Assembly (NCBI GenBank): GCA_013695355.1
Contig: JACDAQ010000039.1
Location: 24,579-88,578, forward strand
Source of the DNA: Candidatus Protochlamydia sp.
GTDB lineage: Bacteria > Chlamydiota > Chlamydiia > Chlamydiales > Parachlamydiaceae
Reading direction: 5' to 3'
DNA: 64,000 nucleotides
Shown: in pieces, positions 24,880 through 34,292 of the stretch
Position numbering within the stretch: the first letter of the stretch is position 1
Layout: each line of letters begins with the position of its first letter
The notes under the pieces: model-generated
Seen by the model: the letters and a program-made list of their open reading frames with translations, nothing else
Databases searched by the model: none
What the model was told of the DNA's origin: nothing
Position numbers and translations under genes: made by a program

Positions 24880-26148
24880 TTAAGAAGTGCGGGACCTTGT
24901 CCGTCGGCGGTGAGATGGCTTTTCATGATCAGAGTGATGGCTCGGGCGGTGGTCCCCATGACGGATGAATTGACGGTATTGATCGCGAATGGATGCATAG
25001 ATCTCAACATATTTTTCATTTACAAGCGCGCGCAATTTCAAAAATTTTAAAGCTAATTCAAAATCCTTTTGCCTGAAAAGTTTTTCACGATAATGCCTTT
25101 TCCCTGATAAGGGGGTTAATCGGTATTGCGCAACTAATATAGAGAGTGTTGTGGATGTAATTCTTCGAGGAAAATGTGAAAAGGATTGGGTTAGCAATTC
25201 CTTGATCAAAGTCGAGGCAACGAGGGTGATCTCGCCAATATGAGGAATGTCATTTTGCCTTAAATACTGCCTGTCTAGCTCGTATTCCATTACAGGAAAA
25301 AGTAAGCAGGCTGTTAGAACCGAACGGTCCAAGACATTTTTTCCTTTATGGTGATATAGCTGATCGGCGCATGCCAGATAATGAAAAATAATTTTTCCTG
25401 GCGAAGTGCGTAAAAATTGCTCAAGTGATGGAAAGAGGAGAGAGAAAACTCCATACTCGGCTAATAAACGGATAAATGGCGCGGAGGCTCCAGATTCCAG
25501 CATCCGTAAAATTTCTTCAAGAATGCGTGCAGGTGAACTTTTGACAATTTCCCCCCTGCATAAATGAATGGCCTTTTCGGTTACAGGGTCCATATTGAAA
25601 TTAAAGCGGGCGTGAAATTTTAGGAAACGAAGAATTCTTACGGGGTCTTGCTTAAAACGATTTTCAGCTTCTCCAATTGAGCGGATGACATGTTTTTGGA
25701 TATCTTCCCAACCCCCAACATAATCTATAACGGATTGATTTGATGAGTCATAAAAAAGACCGTTAATGGTAAAATCTCTTCGCAAGACATCCTGTTCCGG
25801 AGTTCCCCATTCGTTATCCTGCTGGATTAATTCACTGTCATTTTCTCCTGTCCGAAAAGTAGAAACCTCAAAAATTTTATGCCCAAATCGAATATGGGCC
25901 AACCTAAAACGGCGTCCGATCAAAATGCACTGTCTTTGAAATATCGCTTTAATCTGCTCTGGGCGTGCTGATGTTGAAATATCAAAATCTTTAGGAATTT
26001 TTTTGATCAAAAGATCTCTTACGCTTCCACCTACAAGGTAAGCAGTAAAGCCCGCCTTATGCAGCCGTTCCAAAACGATAGTGGCATCGGGATCAATTAA
26101 AGCCAGATCAATTCCATGCTCATTGGCGAAGTAAATTTTTGGTTTCAC
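24880..26148 (-). CDS. pcnB: Poly(A) polymerase / tRNA nucleotidyltransferase family
   Basis: The nucleotidyltransferase head shows LVGGSVRDLL and then KDFDIST, the GG and DxD motifs of the family, followed by Arg-Arg-Phe-Arg-Leu and RRDFTINGL. Length 422 and the basic C-terminal tail rich in His, Arg and Ser fit bacterial poly(A) polymerase I rather than the shorter CCA enzyme, though a CCA role cannot be ruled out by sequence alone. It is the first gene of the minus-strand unit with GT2, LAB_N, lpxB and DUF374. C. trachomatis also has pcnB beside lpxB (CT410-CT411). Confidence 0.85.
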   Translation of the reverse strand: MKPKIYFANEHGIDLALIDPDATIVLERLHKAGFTAYLVGGSVRDLLIKKIPKDFDISTSARPEQIKAIFQRQCILIGRRFRLAHIRFGHKIFEVSTFRTGENDSELIQQDNEWGTPEQDVLRRDFTINGLFYDSSNQSVIDYVGGWEDIQKHVIRSIGEAENRFKQDPVRILRFLKFHARFNFNMDPVTEKAIHLCRGEIVKSSPARILEEILRMLESGASAPFIRLLAEYGVFSLLFPSLEQFLRTSPGKIIFHYLACADQLYHHKGKNVLDRSVLTACLLFPVMEYELDRQYLRQNDIPHIGEITLVASTLIKELLTQSFSHFPRRITSTTLSILVAQYRLTPLSGKRHYREKLFRQKDFELALKFLKLRALVNEKYVEIYASIRDQYRQFIRHGDHRPSHHSDHEKPSHRRRTRSRTS

Positions 26149-26304
26149 AAACTAGAAGCTCCTGACAGAAGACGAAAGTTGTCAAAAGAAAAAAATAGGG
26201 GAAAAACGGGAAAAAGTCAATTGTTTATTCATGGCTCTTTTTGAGTTTTCAGCGTTACCGGTGGTTTGTCCTTAATTACAACAAAATTAAAAAAGAGGGG
26301 GATG

Positions 26305-28086
26305 TCAACCAACCAAAGGTGCCATTAGGCGATGTACGGCCGCTCTAAAATATTCACTAAATGTTAAATTGAAATCTTTAATTTTTTCAGAGTGGCACAT
26401 ATCTATAGTGCATATTTTCATGGTTTCATCAGCAAATTGCGCGGAACGGGCGAAGAAATTAAGCTCATGATCAGATGTTGTGACTAAGCTTTTATAGCCC
26501 AGATTACTGCTTCCTGCAATGACGCAATCATCGACAATGATCACTTTCTTATGATTGCCTGTATTTTTTTGCTGATATTCGTAAACCTCTACATTGCTTT
26601 TATATTCTTCTGGCAACGAGTTAATTAGATAAGAATAATTATATTTATTCCGGGGTCCGAAAGCGTAATGGGAAAGCGGGCCATCTTTATAAACATTCGT
26701 TGTTATAATTTGAACTTTTACCCCCCGTTTGGCAGCTCCGATCAAGGCTTGCATGATAGCGGAAGTAGGATGAAAATACATATGATTGATCACAATATTT
26801 TTTTCAGAAGACTTGATTCTTTTTTCTAGTTTTTTTGCAAATTCACTTGAATTATGCTCTGGGCCTGAAGCAAAGACTTTAAAGGCGACATTTTCCCCTT
26901 TTTTTGCATTTTGATCAAAGCTAGGAACAGTTGTTTTGATGCTTTTCCATTTGGGCACAGGCGTTTTTAGAAGTCCTACCACCACGCTATCATTTGGATC
27001 AAGCCTGTCGGCCGTGTTTGTAAAAAGACCTAAGTTATCAACGGTGAATTTTTCTTCAAAATTTTCCTTCCTGATCATTTTATTGTACTGTTCCCAACGA
27101 TAGCACAATAAAAGCATTTGCTGATAAACTTGCTTCCCCGCAAGATTTTTGCCATTTTGGGTTTTAAAAACAAAATCCATGTCCCTGAAACTTAATGGGA
27201 CTAGCCTTCCTAGAAAACCATCCTCCACATTATTATCACTAGGGTCAGTTGTTTTGTTCAAAGGAAGGGAAAGAGATAGATTTGATTCTAATTTTCTTTG
27301 ATCTTGAAATTCTTTTTTTGGAAAGTGATCTAAGCCGGTTTCGGCAAAATTATCTTTAATCCCGCTTCCTCCCAAAATAAAATATTTTCCATAATCGATT
27401 ACTAAGCATTTTGTATGGTTGGTCGTTTTTTTGATCCCTGTGGAAACATGCCAAATGTCGTCGCTCTCAATCAAAGAAAAATTAGCAGGATATTTTAGAA
27501 GCAGCTCATCAATTTTCGTTAAATTGCCGCTTTTAATAAATCTGGGGGAAGAAATAATGACAACTTTCAAATTTGAATTGTTATCCATTTGCTTTTCAAG
27601 CAGGGATAATAATTTGGCAAAGCTTTTGCCGCCGCAATAATTGCCTGATAGAACGATGTTATGCTTCGCTTCTTTGATCAAATCTTCTCGCCATAATTCT
27701 GTATCGGCGCTGTGCTCTGTGGGAAGGGCTTCGCATTGTCCGCTAACACCCGAAACTTCAAATTTTTTTACTTGCTCCGCGTTGCGAAATACAATACCGG
27801 CAGTTTGGCAGATCTGTTTGTAATTAAAATATTTACTAGAATAATAAAAAGAAGATGCGCCTACAAATCCGGCGGCCCCTATGATGAGTCCGGATAAGGG
27901 GGCGAGCCCAAGGGCTGTGACAATCCCTAAATTGACCAGACCTACAAGTGCAACTTTTCGAATCAAATCAGCTACTTTCGTTATGGTATGGGTTGTGGAC
28001 AGATTATTTTCACATTCTCCTGCAGAAGCTGAGCAATGGTAGCCAAAAGATCTGTCTTTTTGTTCTAAATTAGAATTAAAACTCAT
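26305..28086 (-). CDS. Phospholipase D-like protein with a membrane hairpin
   Basis: A protein of 593 residues with two HKD motifs: His224-x-Lys226-x4-Asp231 with a following Gly-Gly-Ser, and His512-x-Lys514-x4-Asp519 with a following Gly-Ser-Ser-Asn. Both are complete, so activity on phosphodiesters is plausible. Residues about 45-85 form a two-part Gly/Ala/Leu-rich hydrophobic segment like the bilobed domain of chlamydial inclusion membrane proteins, so the enzyme may be membrane-held. Chlamydiae often carry several PLD-like genes, for example in the C. trachomatis plasticity zone. It could also be a cardiolipin-synthase-type enzyme. Single gene on the minus strand, divergent from glmM. Confidence 0.85.
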   Translation of the reverse strand: MSFNSNLEQKDRSFGYHCSASAGECENNLSTTHTITKVADLIRKVALVGLVNLGIVTALGLAPLSGLIIGAAGFVGASSFYYSSKYFNYKQICQTAGIVFRNAEQVKKFEVSGVSGQCEALPTEHSADTELWREDLIKEAKHNIVLSGNYCGGKSFAKLLSLLEKQMDNNSNLKVVIISSPRFIKSGNLTKIDELLLKYPANFSLIESDDIWHVSTGIKKTTNHTKCLVIDYGKYFILGGSGIKDNFAETGLDHFPKKEFQDQRKLESNLSLSLPLNKTTDPSDNNVEDGFLGRLVPLSFRDMDFVFKTQNGKNLAGKQVYQQMLLLCYRWEQYNKMIRKENFEEKFTVDNLGLFTNTADRLDPNDSVVVGLLKTPVPKWKSIKTTVPSFDQNAKKGENVAFKVFASGPEHNSSEFAKKLEKRIKSSEKNIVINHMYFHPTSAIMQALIGAAKRGVKVQIITTNVYKDGPLSHYAFGPRNKYNYSYLINSLPEEYKSNVEVYEYQQKNTGNHKKVIIVDDCVIAGSSNLGYKSLVTTSDHELNFFARSAQFADETMKICTIDMCHSEKIKDFNLTFSEYFRAAVHRLMAPLVG

Positions 28087-28242
28087 CTATACCGCTTTTA
28101 TAATAATAATTACTGTGGTTAATAATGAATCAGCATAAAATTTAATTATTTATTTTATATTAATTTATAAACAATAGAAAATAAATGAGATTATAATGAG
28201 AGTTTAAAATTATTTTTAATGTGATTTGCCAATAATCACTGC

Positions 28243-28271
28243 TTCAATTTAATACTGCCTAATGTTATGAT
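28243..28271 (+). promoter_or_regulatory. Possible promoter of glmM-glmS-tyrP
   Basis: TTCAAT at 28243-28248 and TATGAT at 28266-28271 are separated by 17 bases. The start codon follows 31 bases after the second box. A weak hairpin (CCAG and CTGG arms) lies between the second box and the ATG. Confidence 0.45.
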
Positions 28272-28301
28272 CCCAGTCTTTTTAAACGGCTGGTATAGTC
28301 T

Positions 28302-29663
28302 ATGAAGCAAGAGAGACCTTTCAAGATTTTTGGTACAGATGGCATTCGAGGCAAAGCTAACCAATTGCCGATGACACCCGAAATTGCCTTAGCATTAGGG
28401 AGAGCAGCAGGAAAATTACTGCGCCGTACTGGAAAAGCGCGGGTTGTGATAGGAAAAGATACGCGCCTGTCCTGCTATGTTTTTGAAAATGCCCTGATTG
28501 CCGGCCTCTGTTCGATGGGAATTGATACTTTAATGGTTGGGCCTTTACCGACACCAGGAGTAGCTTTTATCACGCGGGCCTATAGGGCAGATGCAGGCAT
28601 TGTCATTTCCGCTTCCCATAATTCTTTTCAGGATAACGGAATTAAAATTTTTGATTCCAACGGTTTTAAATTACCTGATTCATGGGAAGAAAAAATTGAA
28701 CAGATTATCTCACTCAATGATTTTCAGGACAGTCTTCCAAAAGATGACGATCTTGGGAAAAATACCAAGATTATCGACGCGGATGGTCGATACATCGAAT
28801 TCATTAAGGCAACTTTTCCCAGGCAATTTTCCTTAAAAAACTTAACAATTGTTCTGGATTGCGCTAATGGGGCCGGCTACAAGGTGGCGCCTCTGGTTTT
28901 TCGCGAGCTTGATGCCAAAGTGTTTCTATATGGCGCTAGTCCCAATGGTCTGAATATTAATCATCAATGCGGGTCGATGTACCCTGAGACAGCTCAAAAG
29001 GCCGTGATCGATCATAAGGCCGATGTTGGAATTGCCCTGGACGGGGATGCTGACCGCGTAGTGATGATCGATGAAAATGCCCAGATCGTGGATGGTGATA
29101 AAATATTAGCGATTTGTGCAAGAGACATGCAGAGAAGAAAAGTCTTAAAAAATAATCGTGTTGTGGGAACCGTAATGAGCAACTTGGGTTTTATGCACGC
29201 GATGAAAGATCTTGGCATTGAAGTGATCCTGTCGCAAGTTGGAGACCGTTATGTTATTCAGGACATGCTTGAGCATGATGCCAATTTAGGGGGAGAGCAG
29301 AGCGGGCACATGATTTTTTTGGACCATAATACAACCGGCGATGGGCTGGTCTGTGCTTTGCAAGTCCTGAGGATTATGATTGAGACAGATTCAAAATTAT
29401 CCGATCTGGCAGCCTTTGTGCAACGCTATCCTCAAATATGTGTTAACGTTAAGGTCTCATCCAAACCACCGCTTGAAAGCATTGTACGTTTGAAAGAAGC
29501 GGTCTCTGCAGTTGAAAAAACTTTAGGTGAAACCGGGAGGGTCCTTATCCGTTACTCAGGGACAGAGAATACTTGCAGAGTGATGGTTGAAGGTGTAAAA
29601 TTAAGTCAGGTGACTAAAGCGGCAAATGCTCTGGCCCAGGTTGTTGAGGAAGAGATCGGATAA
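28302..29663 (+). CDS. glmM: Phosphoglucosamine mutase
   Basis: Interconverts glucosamine-6-phosphate and glucosamine-1-phosphate on the way to UDP-GlcNAc. The start FGTDGIRGKAN is diagnostic. The phosphoserine loop is SASHNSFQDNG, the metal loop is DGDADR, and the phosphate-binding loop near the end is RYSGTENTCR. At 453 residues it is the usual length. No good ribosome site precedes the ATG at 28302. glmS follows 13 bases later, the same order as CT815-CT816, giving a two-step hexosamine operon. Confidence 0.95.
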   Translation: MKQERPFKIFGTDGIRGKANQLPMTPEIALALGRAAGKLLRRTGKARVVIGKDTRLSCYVFENALIAGLCSMGIDTLMVGPLPTPGVAFITRAYRADAGIVISASHNSFQDNGIKIFDSNGFKLPDSWEEKIEQIISLNDFQDSLPKDDDLGKNTKIIDADGRYIEFIKATFPRQFSLKNLTIVLDCANGAGYKVAPLVFRELDAKVFLYGASPNGLNINHQCGSMYPETAQKAVIDHKADVGIALDGDADRVVMIDENAQIVDGDKILAICARDMQRRKVLKNNRVVGTVMSNLGFMHAMKDLGIEVILSQVGDRYVIQDMLEHDANLGGEQSGHMIFLDHNTTGDGLVCALQVLRIMIETDSKLSDLAAFVQRYPQICVNVKVSSKPPLESIVRLKEAVSAVEKTLGETGRVLIRYSGTENTCRVMVEGVKLSQVTKAANALAQVVEEEIG

Positions 29664-29676
29664 TAATAGAGGGCTT

Positions 29677-31500
29677 ATGTGTGGAATTTTTGGTTACATA
29701 GGGAAAAAAAATCCTGTTCGAATGGTATTAGATGGCTTAAAAAAACTCGAATACCGTGGTTATGACTCGGCCGGGCTGGCGGGAGTGCAGGAAGGGAAAA
29801 TAGTCTCCTGTAAAGAAGTGGGCAAAGTTTCGGTTTTAGAGAAAGAGATAGGCAAACTTGATCTTAAGCCTGAACTGGCCATTGCCCAAACCCGCTGGGC
29901 TACGCATGGAACAGTCACTAAGTTGAACGCCCATCCCCACTATGATACAGAGCATACGTTAGCGCTTGTTCATAATGGGATCATTGAGAACCATGAAATA
30001 TTAAGAAAAAAGTTGCGCGAAAAAGGGGTGCAGTTTGTTTCACAAACAGATACTGAAGTGATCGCTCATCTGATTGCTCATCACTATGAAGGTGATATTC
30101 TAAAAGCTGTCCAGAGAACAGTTTTAGAGTTGAAAGGAGCTTATGCTGTTGCCCTGGTGCATCGCGATTTTCCAGACCAGATTATTGCCATTGCCCATGA
30201 ATGTCCTCTTGTGATCGGGATCGGCAGCCACGAAGCCTTTCTTTCATCCGATCCACACGCATTTGCTTTTTTTACAAGGCAGGTCATCTATCTTTCAAAT
30301 TCTGAAATCGCGGTCATTAAAGCGGACAGCCAGGAAATTTATAATGCCGAACATCAAATTATCAAAGAGCAGCATCTTATCGAAGGGGCGGCAGATGAAA
30401 TTTCTAAAGGGGACTATGAGCATTATACTTTAAAAGAAATTCACGAACAGCCTCAGGCCATTAGAAATGCCCTTCTCTCCCGTATTTTACCTGAATATGG
30501 GACCGCCCTTTTTGAAGAGCTTAACATTGACACAACTGAGCTGCTGACGGTTGAAAGGATCCTTATTTTAGCATGCGGCACATCATGGCATGCCGGTTAT
30601 GTGGCCTCCTATCTTCTAGAAGACAAGGCGCGTATCCCCGTGCAGGTTGAAATTTCGTCGGAATTCCGCTATAAAAACCCTTTGATCCCTCCAGGAACAT
30701 TGGTGATCGCGATCAGTCAATCAGGAGAAACTGCCGATACGATCGCAGCCGTTCGAGAAGTAAAGGCCAAAGGGGCAAAAGTCCTTGCTTTATGCAATGT
30801 TAGCGGGTCTACTTTAGCGCGTGAGGCTGACAGTACGATTTTTTTAAAGGCAGGAGCTGAGATCGGGGTCTGTTCAACTAAAGCTTTTACCAGCCAGGTG
30901 GTGGTATTAGCTTTATTTACTCTGCTAATGGCGCGCATGCGGCATATGAGCAAAGGTGAGGGGCAGGAATTTTTAAATGCTATTCTCAAATTACCCGATC
31001 AGGTCCAGATTATTTTAGATCAATCCAAATCGATTCAAGACATTGCCACTAAATATGCAGGGTTCGATAATTTTTTCTATATCGGCCGCCGTTATATGTT
31101 TCCAACCAGCCTGGAAGGGGCCTTAAAGCTTAAAGAAATTTCTTATATCAATGCCAATGGCTATGCGGCAGGCGAAATGAAGCATGGACCCATTGCCTTG
31201 ATCAATGAAAATTGCCCTACAGTGGCCTTATGCGCCAATAAGATGACATATGATAAATTAATGAGCAATTTAATGGAGATAAAGGCCCGTAACGGGAAGA
31301 TCATTGCCATTGCTGAAGAAGAGGAGGGGGATATCAAAAAGATTGCGGACGACCTGATATTCATTCCTTCTACAAGCGATGAATTGGCCTCTATACTTAC
31401 AACTGTTGCCACTCAATTATTGGCCTACTATATCGCTAAGGAAAGGGGAGCGGAGATCGACCAACCTCGTAATTTAGCAAAATCTGTCACTGTTGAATAA
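29677..31500 (+). CDS. glmS: Glutamine-fructose-6-phosphate aminotransferase
   Basis: Makes glucosamine-6-phosphate from fructose-6-phosphate and glutamine. From the ATG at 29677 it begins Met-Cys-Gly-Ile-Phe-Gly, where Cys2 becomes the N-terminal nucleophile. An upstream in-frame extension into glmM would bury this cysteine and is rejected. The glutaminase domain covers about residues 1-220, followed by two SIS domains with Cys-Gly-Thr-Ser-Trp-His-Ala and Ser-Gly-Glu-Thr-Ala-Asp-Thr. The end DQPRNLAKSVTVE is the conserved tail. Length 607 is normal. AGAGGG precedes the start. Confidence 0.96.
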   Translation: MCGIFGYIGKKNPVRMVLDGLKKLEYRGYDSAGLAGVQEGKIVSCKEVGKVSVLEKEIGKLDLKPELAIAQTRWATHGTVTKLNAHPHYDTEHTLALVHNGIIENHEILRKKLREKGVQFVSQTDTEVIAHLIAHHYEGDILKAVQRTVLELKGAYAVALVHRDFPDQIIAIAHECPLVIGIGSHEAFLSSDPHAFAFFTRQVIYLSNSEIAVIKADSQEIYNAEHQIIKEQHLIEGAADEISKGDYEHYTLKEIHEQPQAIRNALLSRILPEYGTALFEELNIDTTELLTVERILILACGTSWHAGYVASYLLEDKARIPVQVEISSEFRYKNPLIPPGTLVIAISQSGETADTIAAVREVKAKGAKVLALCNVSGSTLAREADSTIFLKAGAEIGVCSTKAFTSQVVVLALFTLLMARMRHMSKGEGQEFLNAILKLPDQVQIILDQSKSIQDIATKYAGFDNFFYIGRRYMFPTSLEGALKLKEISYINANGYAAGEMKHGPIALINENCPTVALCANKMTYDKLMSNLMEIKARNGKIIAIAEEEEGDIKKIADDLIFIPSTSDELASILTTVATQLLAYYIAKERGAEIDQPRNLAKSVTVE

Positions 31501-31507
31501 GGAAATT

Positions 31508-32719
31508 ATGGAACATCGAAAAGGCACCCTTTTAAGCGGCTCTCTTCTTGTTGCGGGAACCTCAATTGGCGGAGGAATGTTAGCCCTGCCTGTCTTGACC
31601 AGTCTGGCAGGTTTCGTACCTTCCATCATCGTCTATCTCCTTTGTTGGCTGTTTATGGCTAGCACAGGCTTATTGTTTTTAGAAGTTTCCCAATGGGTCA
31701 AAGGTGAATCAAATATTATTACCATGGCTGAAGTGACCCTTGGCAGAAAGGGGAGGTATTTCGCCTGGGTCCTTTACCTTTTTCTTTTTTACTGCCTAAC
31801 AATCGCTTACATTGTAGGTTGCGGCAGTCTGGTTGTCGAGCTATCTCAATATCGTATTCCTGATTGGCTGGGACCAATTATTTTTGTTGTTCTTTTTTCT
31901 CCGCTTATTCTTATTTCAACGAGCCGGGCAAGCCGTATGAATATTTGGCTTGTCGCAGGATTGGCCCTTTCCTATTTTGGATTTGTTATATTAGGCGCAC
32001 AATACATTAATTTCGACCTGCTCAAGCAGCGTGACTGGTCTTATTCTTTTATGATCTTACCGATCGCTTTTACATCTTTTGCTTATCAAGGGATTGTGCC
32101 TACTTTAGCCTCTTATATGCATCACGACGCTCCAGCAATTCGAAAAGTGATTTTAATTGGAAGTTTTATCCCTTTTATTGCCTATACCATTTGGGAAGCC
32201 TTAATTTTGGGCATTGTTCCCGTGGATGGAGCAGGAGGATTGGCAGAGGCTTTAATCAAAGGAGACAATGCCGTTTATCCTCTAAAACATTTTATCCAAA
32301 ATCCCATTGTTTATGTTTTAGGCCAGGCCTTTGCTTTCTTTGCCCTAGTGACCTCTTTTTTGGGAGTAACTCTTGGGCTGAGAGATTTTTTAGCAGATGG
32401 GTTGAAAGTGCGTAAAGATGCCAAGGGAAAAGCGCTTTTGTCACTTCTAATTTTTGCATTTCCTTTGATTATTGCAGTAAGCTACCCGCATATTTTTCTC
32501 CAGGCACTGGATTATGCCGGTGGATTTGGGGTCGCTTTGTTATTAGGATTGCTTCCCATTGTGATGACATGGGTAGGCCGCTATCACTTTAAATGGAAAG
32601 GGGAGCATCAACTTCCGGGCGGGAAAATTGTCCTTGCTGGGCTTGGTTTATTTGTAATTGCCGAATTATTGAATGAAACCAGTGCTCTTTTACAAAAAAC
32701 ATTTTATGGTGTTGGTTAA
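31508..32719 (+). CDS. tyrP: Tyrosine/tryptophan permease (HAAAP family)
   Basis: An inner-membrane aromatic amino acid importer with about 11 membrane segments. The N-terminal Gly-Thr-Ser-Ile-Gly-Gly-Gly-Met-Leu-Ala-Leu-Pro motif is the family mark. The start is set at the ATG at 31508, which has AAGGA just before it; a TTG five codons earlier overlaps the glmS end. It has 403 residues. C. trachomatis has two tyrP genes after glmS (CT817-CT818) while one is seen here. It probably supplies tyrosine, phenylalanine or tryptophan from the host. Confidence 0.92.
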   Translation: MEHRKGTLLSGSLLVAGTSIGGGMLALPVLTSLAGFVPSIIVYLLCWLFMASTGLLFLEVSQWVKGESNIITMAEVTLGRKGRYFAWVLYLFLFYCLTIAYIVGCGSLVVELSQYRIPDWLGPIIFVVLFSPLILISTSRASRMNIWLVAGLALSYFGFVILGAQYINFDLLKQRDWSYSFMILPIAFTSFAYQGIVPTLASYMHHDAPAIRKVILIGSFIPFIAYTIWEALILGIVPVDGAGGLAEALIKGDNAVYPLKHFIQNPIVYVLGQAFAFFALVTSFLGVTLGLRDFLADGLKVRKDAKGKALLSLLIFAFPLIIAVSYPHIFLQALDYAGGFGVALLLGLLPIVMTWVGRYHFKWKGEHQLPGGKIVLAGLGLFVIAELLNETSALLQKTFYGVG

Positions 32720-32755
32720 TGTGAAAACTTCTCCCATTCCAATTCATAGCCATCC

Positions 32756-33460
32756 ATGATCCTTAAAAAAGTTCTTATTGGCACCCCAATAATAGATCGG
32801 GATGTGGCAAAATTTTCTCTTTATTTTAAAGCTATCGAGGAATTGCTAGCCAATACACAACACCTAATCGATATTTTATTTGTGAATCGCTTGAGTGATA
32901 AAGAAACAACCCATTTTATTAAGGAAAAGCAAAAAAAATATGCGAATATAATTCATCAGCAAATCCCTCACTACGATATTGATATTCGACACAATATGGA
33001 AAAGATTTGTGAAAAACGACAAATGATCATGAATTATGCAAAAGAACACCAATATGATTATTTATTTTTTGTAGATGGGGATATTTATGTTACTCCCGAT
33101 ACTTTAAAAAAACTAATGGCTTTACATGTCGATTTAGCCTTTGTACCTTATCGTCAATTTTGGCAATTCTGGTCAAAAGTTCCAATAGTTGTTTACGTTG
33201 AAAATCAAAAATTCGTTGTCTCTACACCAGAACAAAAAGATATGTATCCAACAAAAAAAATGGCCGGAGGATTTGGTTGCATTCTTATTAATAAGACCTG
33301 CTTTGATATCCCCATTGAAATCAAATCCATTGAAGTAATCAATACAATCACCAATCAAACATATAATGTTATAACGGAAGAGGTAGGTTATTTCTCCAAT
33401 GCATTTTTGAAAGATGCTACCTCTGATTTCGTTGTTTTAAACGTCATTCACGATATTTAA
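32756..33460 (+). CDS. GT-A type glycosyltransferase-like protein
   Basis: A protein of 234 residues with Leu-Ile-Gly-Thr-Pro near the N terminus, a MIMNYAKEH helix, and then LFFVDGDIYV near residue 100, where Asp-Gly-Asp is a DxD metal site. A Gly-Gly-Phe-Gly-Cys turn near residue 180 is similar to acceptor loops of this fold. The family name is not certain and the sugar is unknown. It follows tyrP by 36 bases in the same direction and ends before a strong terminator, so it may be cotranscribed. No membrane segment. Confidence 0.65.
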   Translation: MILKKVLIGTPIIDRDVAKFSLYFKAIEELLANTQHLIDILFVNRLSDKETTHFIKEKQKKYANIIHQQIPHYDIDIRHNMEKICEKRQMIMNYAKEHQYDYLFFVDGDIYVTPDTLKKLMALHVDLAFVPYRQFWQFWSKVPIVVYVENQKFVVSTPEQKDMYPTKKMAGGFGCILINKTCFDIPIEIKSIEVINTITNQTYNVITEEVGYFSNAFLKDATSDFVVLNVIHDI

Positions 33461-33480
33461 GTTATAAAAACACAAAAAAT

Positions 33481-33522
33481 AACCCGAAGAAGCCCGGATC
33501 TTATACACTGGCTCTTCGGGTT
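33481..33522 (+). terminator. Terminator hairpin after the glmM-glmS-tyrP-GT unit
   Basis: AACCCGAAGAAGCC (33481-33494) pairs with GGCTCTTCGGGTT (33510-33522), a stem of about 13 bp with one bulge. It begins 20 bases after the stop at 33460. Confidence 0.75.
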
Positions 33523-33526
33523 AGTC

Positions 33527-33635
33527 GGCAGATTGATTAACTTTAATTCAATCTGCCTTAGCTGAGCTTTGATTTCTATTCACTCAAAACTCAGGCTGCT
33601 ATCCTTTGGAAATTATCAGCCCCAATAGGGGGGCT
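33527..33635. repeat. Three further hairpins in tandem
   Basis: GGCAGATTGA (33527-33536) pairs with TCAATCTGCC (33548-33557). AGCTGAGCTTTGA (33560-33572) pairs with TCAAAACTCAGGCT (33584-33597). AGCCCC (33618-33623) pairs with a GGGGCT ending near 33635. The last lies next to the stop of the minus-strand gene at 33644 and may terminate it. Confidence 0.65.
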
Positions 33636-33643
33636 TCAGCGAT

Positions 33644-34018
33644 TTATCTATAATAAATTCCGCCACCTCCATAATTAGGATAGTTGTCGTAATAATATGA
33701 GTCACTTGAGTAAGGGTAGCCGTAGCCGCTATTATAATAACCGGAAGTAGAATAAGGACTATAGTAGACGCCTACGCCGCCAGTTCCTAATCCAAACCCA
33801 ACGCCGCGACTTCCTAATCCAACTCCCCAATTCCCACGCCCACCCCAATCTCCATGATGACCGCGGTCCCAGTTACCGTGATGGCCGCCACCATGATGAC
33901 CGCCTCCCCAATGACCGTGGTGTCCATGTCCACCTCTAGCATAGAGAGAAGCACTTGGTAAAGCAACAAGGGCAAATAAGAAGGTACTGAGAACTAAATT
34001 TTTTATGACTCGGTACAT
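33644..34018 (-). CDS. Exported Gly/His/Tyr-rich protein
   Basis: A protein of 124 residues with a clean signal peptide (basic start, hydrophobic core, Ala-x-Ala type site before residue 28). The mature part has a first half of Gly-Gly-His-His repeats with Trp and Asp (about residues 29-62) and a second half of Gly-Val, Tyr-Ser and Tyr-Tyr repeats. The His clusters could bind metal ions; the Gly/Tyr part resembles low-complexity surface proteins. No family function can be assigned. Three large inverted repeats lie upstream. Confidence 0.75.
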   Translation of the reverse strand: MYRVIKNLVLSTFLFALVALPSASLYARGGHGHHGHWGGGHHGGGHHGNWDRGHHGDWGGRGNWGVGLGSRGVGFGLGTGGVGVYYSPYSTSGYYNSGYGYPYSSDSYYYDNYPNYGGGGIYYR

Positions 34019-34038
34019 ATAACCTCCTAAACAAAAAT

Positions 34039-34173
34039 GACCACTTTCTTAGCCAAGCTACCTACTTGCTACTAAAAAAGCTGCAACAAGTAGATGCAAA
34101 AAAAGTGCCAACTCCTAGATGAAAGAAACCTTTCTTCTAATCATTAAAAACTTCAAAGCTAAGAAAAGTGGTC
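34039..34173. repeat. Inverted repeat upstream of the Gly/His/Tyr-rich gene
   Basis: GACCACTTTCTTAGC (34039-34053) and GCTAAGAAAAGTGGTC (34158-34173) are inverted repeats with one base difference and a spacing of about 105 bases. The inside has no gene. It could be the ends of a small element or a regulatory structure, since the 5' end of the gene at 34018 is 20 bases away. Confidence 0.65.
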
Positions 34174-34185
34174 ACAAATTCGATG

Positions 34186-34292
34186 TTTGAGAGGCGAATG
34201 TGGGTAGATTTAATATTATTTAACATACTTTTTTAGTTTGGACCTTCAAAAGTATTTTATGTCCTTTAAATCTACCCTTTTTCGCCTCTCAA
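34186..34292. repeat. Imperfect palindrome of about 107 bp
   Basis: Left arm 34186-34212 and right arm 34267-34292 match as inverted repeats around GAGAGGCGAA and TTCGCCTCTC, continuing through GGGTAGATTTA and TAAATCTACCC. The middle also partly pairs (CATACTTTT and AAAAGTATTTTATG). Confidence 0.75.

Noticed and set aside
29626..29676. N-terminal extension of GlmS
   Set aside because: The amidotransferase needs Cys at position 2; the extension would bury it.
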